Below are positions 24,733 through 34,300 of a stretch of 64,000 nt of DNA, piece by piece (positions within the stretch are counted from its first letter, which is position 1; the number at the start of each line of letters is the position of its first letter). The stretch is from UBA1181 sp045617845 (GTDB lineage: Bacteria > Bacteroidota > Bacteroidia > Bacteroidales > Paludibacteraceae). The position numbers and the translations under genes were made by a program. The stretch covers positions 20,055 to 84,054 of the forward strand of contig JAZLJL010000014.1 of the NCBI GenBank assembly GCA_045617845.1. The letters are read 5' to 3'. Below the pieces are notes generated by a model. The model had not been told where the DNA came from. It did not search any database and saw only the letters and a list, made by a program, of their open reading frames with translations.

Positions 24733-25128
24733 TCATACATCTTCCAACACACATCGTTCATCGTATTCCACGCCAAAATCATTCAACGTCTGCATGTATT
24801 CCTCACCAAACGTCTGCCTCTTGTGATGCTCTTCCTGACCCTTGATATAATCAATCACCCTATCAACATGTGACTTGCTGTATGAAAATGCGCCATACCC
24901 CTCTTGCCATTCAAAACGGATACGTGTCATCCTATTCTGATTAATCCACTTGGATGAACAACGCTTTACCTCTTTCACCAAATCCGACAAACTCTCATTC
25001 GCTCTAAATCCGAAAAAAATATGAATATGATTCGACGTTCCTCCTATAGCCAACATTTTGTTCCCCCTTGTCTGAACAATTCCACTAATATATCCATACA
25101 ACTTTTCTTGAAAACTTTTTTCTATCAA
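24733..25128 (-). pseudogene. REP-associated (IS200/IS605-like) Y1 transposase, 5'-truncated
   Basis: The HUH motif is visible as NHIHIFFG near residue 33, with the downstream FEWQEGYGAFSYSKSHVDRVI block containing the nucleophilic Tyr and the HHKRQTFGEEY tail. Intact relatives have about 20 more N-terminal residues. Here an in-frame TAG lies three codons before the first possible start (TTG 25128), so the beginning is lost. A -7 element (25162-25169 on the minus strand) still precedes it. Such proteins nick single-stranded DNA at REP palindromes, and several REP-like palindromes lie immediately downstream. Confidence 0.8.
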
Positions 25129-25209
25129 CGCTTGCTAGAGCGTACATTCAAATGCCAAGTGCAAAGATATAAAAAAACGAAATTTTATGATTGACGATGT
25201 CTTATAAGC

Positions 25210-25255
25210 AAAGGGAGTTAGCATTCATTTAACGCTAACTCCCTTTCCCCTTTTT
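25210..25255. terminator. Terminator between the transposase remnant and the mannanase gene
   Basis: AAAGGGAGTTAGC and GCTAACTCCCTTT form a 13-bp stem followed by CCCCTTTTTG. It is placed to stop minus-strand transcription from the GH26-GH5 gene. Confidence 0.8.
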
Positions 25256-25316
25256 GTGTGTTCTTCAATGGTTTTGGGGTTAATGGTAGACTTGGGGTAT
25301 CTATTTATAGTGCTTT

Positions 25317-28028
25317 TTATTTGGCTATCTTTAAACTCATGTCGTTCATGACGACGATGTATAATCCTGATGGAAGGAAGTTTAACTTGATTGTGGCGTT
25401 TTCGCCCGCGATGTTTCCTTCATAGGCTATTTTGCCGTCCATGCCAATGATTTTTAGCGTGCTTCCTTCTTGTGTGGAGACTATTAGGCTCTCTTCGGGA
25501 GCGGAGTAGTATATCATCCCTTGCTTCGAGCAGGCGACGTTATCATTGGATTCCGACGTTCCGCACGCATCGAAATGAGGCGCCTTCGCTTCCGCCTTCC
25601 ATGCGTCCGTTATCTTCTTTCCCCACTCGCAGCTGACGTCTCCTGTGGATTGCGTCGCCAATGTCGGGTTGGCGGAGCCGTCCTTCACCAAATCGAGGTA
25701 TTCCACCGGACTTCCGTTTCCGTACCATGACCAAGCGAGCCAGCCTACGTTTTTCTCTTGGCAGTAGCTGAGGATCTTTTCTTCGTCCACGTCCCCGTCG
25801 CTATGGTACCAGCCGAACTCGCCGATGCACAAGGCGAGGTCTTGGTTGATGACACCGTCTATGTTGCTGGTCACACGGTTGGTGTTTCCTGCGGTTCCAT
25901 ACATGTGGATGGAGAAGATCACGTTGTTGTCGGGGTCTGCGTTCAGCACTTCCTTGCCGTAGGTGTGGATGGTCGACGCGTTCTGTCCGTACCCTCCGGC
26001 GTCCACCATGATGCAATGTCTGAGACCCGCCTCACGGATCATAGGGATCGCTTTGAGGTAGCCGTCGCGCCAGTTGGTCGCCGCTGATGAGTTGTGCCAT
26101 TCGTTGGCGATGTTGATGATGACGTAGTGTTCTGTCCCTTTGAGGGTGGAGGCGAGGTCGACGAAATATTGCGCGGCTCCTTCCAAGTCGCTGATTTGGT
26201 CGCTTCCCGTCACGTCGTGCACCTCCAAGATGGCTACCATGCCATACTCTTTGCAGGTCTCGATAATCTTCTTCACGGACGAAGCGTCGTCGGCCGGCGA
26301 TCCGTATGCCTTACCGTTGGTCAATACGATACGCACTGCGTTGGCTCCGTTATCCTTGATCGCTTTCAGTTGGTTGAAAGCGGAACTTTTATACCAAGTG
26401 TAGGCCATGCTGACGCCTCTCATGACGAACTCTTCGCCGCAACGGTCCAGCAGTTTGTTGCCTGCCACTTTGAATCCGTCGACATTGGATGTTATGAACT
26501 CGTAAGTTGGAGTATCCCCGTCCTCTTCGATTCTGACGTAGTCGATGACCGCCCATGTCCAGATGGGTGTCACCGTCACCTCGTTGTCGCCTTTCTTGAA
26601 GGCGAACGAACCGGCGAGCGACTCTTTCATCTCATCCTTCCCGTCCTTCAGGTTTGGGTCGTAGTCGAAGTCGAGGGTCGAGGAGACCCCGTTCACCGCA
26701 CAGGAGACTTGTTTATATCCGTAAACGGTATTATACCCCACGTATACTTTGTAGTTGCCATCCTTCTTCACATTAAAGGTGATATTGACGAAGTCACTCG
26801 TCTCTTTTAGGTTGATGGCGCCGAAAGCCGATTGGTCGGAGTTGAACTCTAGCGTTCCTTCGTAATCTCCGCATTCCGCTTCCTTCTTAGTATCCGTGTT
26901 GATTCCTTCGCAGGGGTCAACCTCTATGGTGCCTCCCCAGCCGGGCATTTCGTCCAGTGTGATGATGAGGTCGCTGCTCATGGCGCTTTTCCATAGGCTG
27001 GCGCTCGTGTGGTCGATGTAACCGCCGCCCCATGAGTTGTACCAAGGCATCCACCAAGCCCAGATGTCGCCGTTTTTCTCCGCTTCCGCAGGGTCCACGA
27101 TCGGACCGTTCTCTGTGAGGGCGAGAATCTTGTCTGAGCCCATCTTGTCGATGATGGTGTTCCAAATGCTGATGTTGGATGCGGTGTTGTTGGCTCCGTT
27201 GTATGTGTCCACGCCTATCACGTCCACATATTCGTCGCCAGGATACCACTTCTCGTTGTAGGCGTAGTTTTGTTTAGGGTCTTTCTCCAAGTTCCAGACC
27301 CATATCAGGTTTTTCACGCCCTTGACGTTCACCATGCGGTCATACACGAGGCGATAGAGCGCCACATAACTTTCCGCGCCTTTCGTACCCCACCAGAACC
27401 ATCCGCCGGAGGCTTCGTGGAGCGGACGCCAGATGGCTGCCACGCCCGCCTTTTGCAGGTCGAGGAAGAGATCCGCGACATGGTCGATGTCCTTCACCAA
27501 TAACTGGTAAGTCTCTGAAGAGGTGTCCCATTCCGTCGTTCCGCTCTTAAAACCGGTGGTGTAGTCGAACGTGGTGTATTTGCCCTCTTCTGAGTTGGCG
27601 CTCTTGTCGTAGAACCCGCTTTCGTCGCCCACTTTCCAGTGCCAGTTGAACGAGGGGATTCCACCGTCGTTCCACAACTCCTTGGCGAGGGAGATGCCGT
27701 TGTTGGTGTAAGATTTGAACCAAGATTCGTTGGATTGCGCGCCTGTGGCGTTCAGGAAGTCGATGCCTACCAACGCCGGGTATTTGTTACCGTCTATGGA
27801 GTAGAGGTAAGCCACGTCGACCTGCGTCTTGTAGCTGCTTCCGTTGTCCATGTCGCCGCACATGACTCCCGATATGGTCTTCTTTTGGAAGTTATCGTAT
27901 AGGAACGTGTAGAGCTTTCCGGCGCTCTCCGTCGCATCTTTTGTGACGGGACTCTTGCTGATTGCCGGGAACGCTTCTCCTCCGAAAAGGAGCAGGGCGG
28001 ATAATAGTGTTAGAAAATGCTTTTTCAT
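25317..28028 (-). CDS. Bifunctional GH26-CBM-GH5 beta-mannanase with T9SS tail
   Basis: 903 residues. After a signal peptide (1-24) comes a GH26 domain (about 28-360) with acid/base E205 in RPLHEASGGWFWW and nucleophile E306 in LTENGP. A carbohydrate-binding beta-sandwich of CBM35/CBM6 type follows (about 372-505). The GH5 domain (about 515-810) has acid/base E643 in INIANEW and nucleophile E737 in CIGEFG; its sequence resembles the GH5_8 mannanases. The C-terminal 80 residues are a T9SS type A-like sorting domain. Both catalytic domains would cut beta-1,4-mannan outside the cell. The divergent neighbour is a SusR-like regulator. Confidence 0.92.
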   Translation of the reverse strand: MKKHFLTLLSALLLFGGEAFPAISKSPVTKDATESAGKLYTFLYDNFQKKTISGVMCGDMDNGSSYKTQVDVAYLYSIDGNKYPALVGIDFLNATGAQSNESWFKSYTNNGISLAKELWNDGGIPSFNWHWKVGDESGFYDKSANSEEGKYTTFDYTTGFKSGTTEWDTSSETYQLLVKDIDHVADLFLDLQKAGVAAIWRPLHEASGGWFWWGTKGAESYVALYRLVYDRMVNVKGVKNLIWVWNLEKDPKQNYAYNEKWYPGDEYVDVIGVDTYNGANNTASNISIWNTIIDKMGSDKILALTENGPIVDPAEAEKNGDIWAWWMPWYNSWGGGYIDHTSASLWKSAMSSDLIITLDEMPGWGGTIEVDPCEGINTDTKKEAECGDYEGTLEFNSDQSAFGAINLKETSDFVNITFNVKKDGNYKVYVGYNTVYGYKQVSCAVNGVSSTLDFDYDPNLKDGKDEMKESLAGSFAFKKGDNEVTVTPIWTWAVIDYVRIEEDGDTPTYEFITSNVDGFKVAGNKLLDRCGEEFVMRGVSMAYTWYKSSAFNQLKAIKDNGANAVRIVLTNGKAYGSPADDASSVKKIIETCKEYGMVAILEVHDVTGSDQISDLEGAAQYFVDLASTLKGTEHYVIINIANEWHNSSAATNWRDGYLKAIPMIREAGLRHCIMVDAGGYGQNASTIHTYGKEVLNADPDNNVIFSIHMYGTAGNTNRVTSNIDGVINQDLALCIGEFGWYHSDGDVDEEKILSYCQEKNVGWLAWSWYGNGSPVEYLDLVKDGSANPTLATQSTGDVSCEWGKKITDAWKAEAKAPHFDACGTSESNDNVACSKQGMIYYSAPEESLIVSTQEGSTLKIIGMDGKIAYEGNIAGENATIKLNFLPSGLYIVVMNDMSLKIAK

Positions 28029-28122
28029 TGTGTTATAATTATATTATTATTTTAAAGATTGTTGGTGCGAGACGTATTTTTTAGAATGTTCATATCTGGA
28101 ATTTCATCTTCCACGCATATCG

Positions 28123-28130
28123 CAAAGATG
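28123..28130 (-). promoter_or_regulatory. Probable promoter -7 of the mannanase gene
   Basis: CATCTTTG (minus strand) matches TAnnTTTG at 7 of 8 positions. It lies about 95 bases before the GH26-GH5 start, in the intergenic region shared with the divergent regulator gene. Confidence 0.4.
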
Positions 28131-28328
28131 GCGCATTTCTTCTTTCGGATGGTTATCCGCCCGTTTCAAAGAGATATATTTTTGTTCCATATCCACAATT
28201 GCTTTTCAGACCTTTCTTATTGACAAAGCGCCTTAACAAGCGTGGCTATTATTTATTTGTTTCAAAACCATTCACTTTTAGTTCACTTTTTGAATTCAAA
28301 AAGAAATGTACTATTTTTGTCAAATTCA

Positions 28329-31070
28329 ATGAGATACATGCGAGCAAAGTTGCACATATTACTTTCGATTGTCATTTCTTGTCAACTCGTTTTTGCGGAA
28401 GAACACCTTTCTTTTGATCATTATACGACCAAGAATGGATTGTGTTGCGATTTTATCACGGGGATAGCGCAGGATAGTGATGGTTTCGTATGGATTGGTA
28501 CGAACGATGGATTGAACCGTTTCGACGGGCAGCGATTCAGGGTGTATTCTACCAAGAGGGGAAAATTGTTGCGTGACGAGATCCGATGCATGACGAAATC
28601 TTCGGGAGGAGAGATGTTCGTTGGCGGTAGTTATGGTATGTTGCAGTCTTATGACTCGAAGGCGGATACCATGATGGACAGGCGTTTCCCTGCCTTATTG
28701 GATAGTTATGTGAAGTCCGTCTTGGGTTTTGTGACGCTCCGTGACGGGAGGGATTTCCTATTGACAACCAGTGGGGTCTTTTCCTATAATCCAGAGATCG
28801 GACAATATGGCAAGGAACCGTATGTTACGGATTCGACCGGAATGTTAATGGTCACCGCTCTGTATCAGGACAGACGTGGTATCTATTGGGTCGGCGCTTT
28901 TGACGGTCTTCATTTGTTCTCTCCCAAAGGTGAAAACTTAGGTTTTTATGCTTTGTCGCCGAAGAATGAGTTGGCTTCCTCAATTTTGGAGATTGATTCC
29001 TCCCGTGTTTTGGTGGCTTCCAATGTGGGGGATGTATGGCTTTTCGGTGTGACCGACTCTTCGGTGGTGAAGATGGATAAAGTTCCCGTCCCGTTCAAGA
29101 ACGTCTCTGTGATGCTTCGTGACAGCAAAAAACGTGTATGGTTCGGCACATGGGGGGAGGGGCTTTGGCGGATGGACGAATGGGGTGTGTTCAAGCGCAT
29201 ATATTCTTACAGTGATGAGGACGATTTCCAAAAGGTGCATGCCATCTATGAGGATTCCGAGCATAGTATTTGGATAGGTACGCAAGTGAATGGCCTTTTC
29301 CGTTTCCAGGAAAATAACAATGCGAAGATTGTCCACTCCTCCGACATGGGCTTCCCTAAAGTGGACGCCTCTTGTTTCGTTGAGCGTCCGGATGGCAAGA
29401 TGTTCGTCGGCTCGGATGGGTTTGGCGTCTTCCTGACGGACGAAGACGGGAAATGGGTGGATGAGTCTCAACATCTTTTCGATGGTTTGGGCGGTAGCAT
29501 CTTGTCTTTCTGTAAGGGGAAGGATAATAATATATTGGTTTCCTCATGGTCTGGCGGTATAGGGGAATATAAGACAGATGGCTCGTTCTCCATAGTGCGT
29601 TATGATGGGTTGGAGAAGACGGTCAATAGTTCCAAGTGTGTGCGTGTGATGAGCGGCGATGAGATTTGGGTCGCCACGCAGGGAGATGGTGTCTACGTGA
29701 AGCGTGCGGACACGCTTTGGCGTCGGATTGACTTTGTCATGGAGGATGGTTTCATGGATAGGTGGATAGACGACATGGAGGAGTTTTCGGATGGCACCAA
29801 ATGGTTGATTTCGTCAACTGGCATATGGCGGGGCGATGGGAAGAATTTTGAGATGATTAGGTGGAAGGACACCTCCTATATGCCGGAACCATATACGTTC
29901 GTGGATGGTGTGTGTGACCGCAAGGGGAATTTCTATATGGCTTCCAACTATGGAATCGCGGTCATTGGAAACGGAAAATCCGAAATCGAAATCTTAGACT
30001 TCTTGCCGAAGGTAAAATACGCTTCTGTATTTTTTGATTGCAAGGGCGACTTCTGGTGTAGTGGGGTGGCGGGCATTCTCCATGTCGATTTGGAGAAGAA
30101 GAGTTATAAGGTGATGCCTCTCCCGAAGGAGAAGTATGGTAAGCTTTATTTTCAGCCGCGTGCTATTTATGAGAATTCGAAAGGGAATATCTTCTTTGGT
30201 TGCTCCAATGGTTTCGTGGTGTTGAATCCGAAGAATTTGAACGTCCCTTCCCCTGTCGATTATTTGGCTTGGGCGTATGCCAAGACGAAGTGTGATAGCG
30301 TCGTTAGTTATTGTCGTATCGATCCGGATAAAGGTCTTTGTTTGCCTTATGACAATCAGTATACAAACATTTCCTTTGATGTGGTTTCCCTTTCCGGACC
30401 GGATGTTTATTGCTCCTACGCCATTCATGGTTCGGATGCTGTGGCGAATACTTTTTTGGGGGATAAGCGAGAGATTGAGTTAGGCCATCTTCCGAGTGGA
30501 GATTATGCTATCGAATTAAAGGCCTGCAAGGAAGGGGAAATGATTGCCAAAATCGCAATTTTGCACTTGAAGGTTGAGTACCCATGGTGGTGTTCATGGT
30601 GGTTCCGTTCGCTTTGTGTTTTGGGTCTCGCGGCTGTCGCTTATTGGATATACCGAAGGAGGAAGCGTAAGGAACCGTTGCCTGCCGTTGTCGGGGAAGC
30701 CACGAGCCAACCGGAGGAGAAGCGGGAAGAGAAGCTTGAGGAGGTGCCTATGAATCCTTTTTTGGAGCAGGTTTTTGAAGTGATAGACAAGAATTACGAG
30801 AACCCGGATTTTTCCGTCGAGGAGATGGCGAAGGAGATGGCCATCAGTAAATCCACGCTCATCCGTAAGTTAAAGCCATTGACGGAACAGACACCTGTGG
30901 AGATGATTAGCGAATATAGGTTGAAGAAGGCGGACGAGATGTTGCGGAAGATGGATTTGCCTGTGAAGGAAGTCGCCTTCAAGACAGGTTTTAGTAGCCC
31001 ATATTATTTTAGCCGTAAGTATAAGGAGTTCTTTGGTTATCCGCCTTCACAAAATAAAGAGAAGGAGTGA
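28329..31070 (+). CDS. SusR-like membrane sensor with beta-propeller and AraC-type DNA-binding domain
   Basis: About 913 residues from ATG 28329 (a second ATG is at 28338), giving a signal peptide ending near VFAEE. The large periplasmic part has many two-component-regulator propeller repeats (DGFVWIGTNDGLNRFDG, RGIYWVGAFDGLHLF, HSIWIGTQVNGLFRF). One membrane helix (WWFRSLCVLGLAAVAYWIY) is followed by a short linker and a C-terminal AraC helix-turn-helix (VEEMAKEMAISKSTLIRKLK ... VAFKTGFSSPYYFSRKYKE). There is no histidine kinase or receiver domain, unlike hybrid two-component systems. It presumably senses a mannan oligosaccharide and activates the adjacent mannanase gene. Confidence 0.88.
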   Translation: MRYMRAKLHILLSIVISCQLVFAEEHLSFDHYTTKNGLCCDFITGIAQDSDGFVWIGTNDGLNRFDGQRFRVYSTKRGKLLRDEIRCMTKSSGGEMFVGGSYGMLQSYDSKADTMMDRRFPALLDSYVKSVLGFVTLRDGRDFLLTTSGVFSYNPEIGQYGKEPYVTDSTGMLMVTALYQDRRGIYWVGAFDGLHLFSPKGENLGFYALSPKNELASSILEIDSSRVLVASNVGDVWLFGVTDSSVVKMDKVPVPFKNVSVMLRDSKKRVWFGTWGEGLWRMDEWGVFKRIYSYSDEDDFQKVHAIYEDSEHSIWIGTQVNGLFRFQENNNAKIVHSSDMGFPKVDASCFVERPDGKMFVGSDGFGVFLTDEDGKWVDESQHLFDGLGGSILSFCKGKDNNILVSSWSGGIGEYKTDGSFSIVRYDGLEKTVNSSKCVRVMSGDEIWVATQGDGVYVKRADTLWRRIDFVMEDGFMDRWIDDMEEFSDGTKWLISSTGIWRGDGKNFEMIRWKDTSYMPEPYTFVDGVCDRKGNFYMASNYGIAVIGNGKSEIEILDFLPKVKYASVFFDCKGDFWCSGVAGILHVDLEKKSYKVMPLPKEKYGKLYFQPRAIYENSKGNIFFGCSNGFVVLNPKNLNVPSPVDYLAWAYAKTKCDSVVSYCRIDPDKGLCLPYDNQYTNISFDVVSLSGPDVYCSYAIHGSDAVANTFLGDKREIELGHLPSGDYAIELKACKEGEMIAKIAILHLKVEYPWWCSWWFRSLCVLGLAAVAYWIYRRRKRKEPLPAVVGEATSQPEEKREEKLEEVPMNPFLEQVFEVIDKNYENPDFSVEEMAKEMAISKSTLIRKLKPLTEQTPVEMISEYRLKKADEMLRKMDLPVKEVAFKTGFSSPYYFSRKYKEFFGYPPSQNKEKE

Positions 31071-31080
31071 TCTTTTGTAA

Positions 31081-31255
31081 GAAGCTGTTTAAAAATTTAC
31101 GAAAAAGTTTCTTATTGGGCTTTTTATGGATACTTTTTGTCTATTTTAATCATTTCCTCAGTCACAATGGAACCCCATTGCTCCTATCGGGAATAATCAA
31201 AATATCCTAAAAAGACTCTCATAAAAATCTCCAATAAAACAATTTAAACAGCTTC
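31081..31255. mobile_element. MITE with GAAGCTGTTTAAA terminal repeats
   Basis: 175 bp bounded by GAAGCTGTTTAAA on the left and its complement TTTAAACAGCTTC on the right, flanked on both sides by TAA (31078-31080 and 31256-31258). A TNA target duplication and TIRs of this kind are usual for IS5-related (IS1031-like) elements. No gene inside. It sits just downstream of the SusR-like gene stop. Confidence 0.85.
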
Positions 31256-31274
31256 TAAATATAATCCTATTTCA

Positions 31275-31308
31275 TAAAAAAATGGATGATGGATTGTGCC
31301 CATCATCC
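31275..31308 (-). terminator. Terminator of the giant T9SS protein gene
   Basis: GGATGATGG and CCATCATCC form a 9-bp stem, followed on the minus strand by ATTTTTTT, about 55 bases beyond the stop codon. Confidence 0.8.
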
Positions 31309-31362
31309 TTTGGAAAAAGAGATGCGAAGGTGTCCTGTTTTTAGCCTTCCCATATCCCTTGA

Positions 31363-34300
31363 TTATTTTGATCTAATAAGAGTGAAGTGCCCTTTGAAAT
31401 GTTTCTCTATATCCATGATATAAATGAGGTACCAATAGTCGGCGGACGGAAGCGGATTGCCGTTGTAGGTGCCGTCCCATGATTCATCCGCATCCTCCGT
31501 CTCATAGATTTTCTTGCCGAAACGGTCGAAGATGGAGACTCTCACATGCTCGTATTTATCTAGGTTGACAATTTCCCACTTGTCGTTGAGGCCATCGCCT
31601 TGTGGTGTGAAGAATTCCGGGATAATGAGTTCTTCGTATTCCATCTCGAAGGTGGTGTCACCGACACAACCACGTCCGTCTTTCACTCGGACGGAATAGC
31701 TAGCTCCAGGCATTGCGTATTGTAATTTGTTGTCTGTAGAGAATCCTTTCCCGAAGTCATACGTGTAATCGCCGGATCCGCCTACACCTAAGCACGTGAC
31801 GGCGTGTAGTTCTTTCTCCAATTCGATTGCCGGATGTGTGGCGATGTGTATCGTCTGCTCCATTACCTTCTCACATTTTCCGTTTACGTCCTTCACGTGG
31901 TACGTGGTTTCTTCGGTCGGGGTGATTGTGATGTTTTTCCCGAGACTGATTGTGTCGGAGAAGTCCGCGAAGTGTGACCATGTGTATGAATGTCCCGTTT
32001 CGGTCGCATAGACTTGCAACACGGCGGCGTCCCCATCACAGACGGTGGTGTCTTTGGTCACATCTTCGATTGGCTTGAAACTGAGGACAGAGACAGACCG
32101 TTCTTCCGCTGCGCATCCTTCTTCCGTATAAGGTGTTAAAACATAACGAATTGTCCCATATGTGGAAGGGTAGACGGTTTCTGTTTGGGATTCCATTCCC
32201 ATTTTTTCGCTTGGTTGGTCCGTGTCTTCTGGATTCCAAGTGGATAGAAGTAGTTTGTTAGGCGAGAAAGGGAAATCGGTGGTGATGGTTACAGGGTCTC
32301 CCATGCAGATGGAATCCTCTGAAATTGTCAGTGTATAGTCTGTAGGAATCTGAGCTATCTTCACTTCATGGGAGATTTTCTGTTCCGGACAATGGTTGGG
32401 AATAATCGATAATGTAAATTCGGTTCCTTGGTTAAGGACGAATGAAACTCCTTCGTCCATTTCAGACTTCTCCTCCATTGTGTTGTCCCATAGAGTCGAA
32501 TCACCGATGACATTCCCTTCCACATACTTGCTCATGAAGATTTTTGAGACGTCAGTCGTGGAGGAGACTTTGTATCGAAGGGTTAATTCATTGTCGGGGC
32601 ATACCACGTCATCTCCGTCCAAGTCTATTTCAGGTGCGGTGACGACATGGATAGTCTGTTTCAGTGTGTCTTCACATTTCCCTTGCGCTAACTTCACGTA
32701 ATAGGTAGCGTCTTCGGTTGGGGTGACGCTTACGTTATTGTCCGAACTCAGTATGTCGGAGAAGTCGGCAGACAGAGACCATGTGAGTGTCTGTCCCGGT
32801 TCGGCTCCATCGACGTGTAGGAGGGTGGATTCTCCTTCGCATATGGTCGTATCTTTAGTCGCACCCTTAGGATGGGTGAAGACAGTAACTGTTACCGAGC
32901 GTTCCTCCGCTACGCATCCCTCTTCTGTAGTGGGGGTCAATACGAGTTTGCTTGTCCCATTCGGCTGTATGATTTCGGACTGGGATTCCATGTGTTTCTC
33001 TTCTGAAGGGAGGTTGGTGTTCCCGGAAATCCAAGTGGACAAAACTAGTTTGTCAGGAGAGAAAGGGAAATCGGTGGTGATGGTGACATTTTCCCCTTCG
33101 CAGATGGAGTCTGCGGATGCCGTTAGGGTGTAGTCTGTCGGGACTTCCGCTATTTTTACTGGATGGGAGACTGTTTTCTTTGGACATTGGTTGCAACTTG
33201 CGGACAACGTATATTCCGTTTCTTGTTTAGGGGAAAAAGAGATTTCTCCGTTTAATCCATTCTCTGATTCCATTGTGTTGTCCCACAAAATCTTTTCCTC
33301 GAAGACATTGCCCGCTTCGGATTCTTCGATGGATATTTTCGTAAGATCTTTTACTGAACTTATTTTGTATTGGAGAGTCAGTTCGCTGTTAGGACAGATG
33401 ATATCCTTTCCCGTCAGTTCGATTTCCGGCATAGAGATGACGTGGACGGCCGTTTCCAATTCCTTTTCGCACTTTCCGTTGATTACTTTCACGTGATAGG
33501 TCTCGTCTTTGTCCGGCGTGATGCTGATCATGTCGCCGACTCCGACCGTATCCGAGAAATCTGCCTTTTGTGACCAGATGTAGGAATAGTCCGTCTTTTC
33601 CGCATAGACACGTAGAGAGGCAGGCTCTCCTTCGCAAATGACCGTGTCGTTTGTTGTGGCTTTGACGGATGCATACACTTTGACGGATGCTTTTTGCACT
33701 TCACCTAGACAACCATCTTCAGTGCGGGGAGTCAAAGCGAACATGGAGCTTCCTGTAGGGATTATGGTTTCTGAGTTGGATGTCATGATGATTGTCTCTG
33801 TAGGATAATGGATGTCGGTGCGCCAGTAAGACAAGCTTAGGTTGCCCGTAGAGAAAGGGAAGTCGGTGGTGATGGTGACAGGATCGTCCTCGCAGAGGGT
33901 GTCTGCCGAAATGGTCAAAGAGTAGTTTCCTGGGATTTCGTACATTCCTACAGTATGAGAGACCTCTTGTGTAGGGCAATGTGGTGTGTTTACGACCAAA
34001 GTATAACGGGTCTCCTGCGTAGGTGTGAAGGTGATGCCTGAGGAGATTGAAATATCAATGGTATTGTTACGATCCTCCAATAATTTATGTTCTATGGAAG
34101 TGTCAGCGGTTGTCTCCAATAAGGAAACTGCCAGGAGGTTCCAGTCGGAGGATGCGAAGTAATTGAGCGTTATTTCTCCATTCGGGCAAGACATGTCAGG
34201 TCCTGTCAGTTTCGCCTCCGCAGGTTGTCCCACATAGATGGTCACGATGTTGGAGTAATTTTCTTTGCCTTCCTCACGTAGTTGATATTCCGTGTTCTTT

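Noticed and set aside
25317..31070. Classical polysaccharide utilisation locus
   Set aside because: No SusC or SusD homologue anywhere in the window; the enzymes carry T9SS tails instead.
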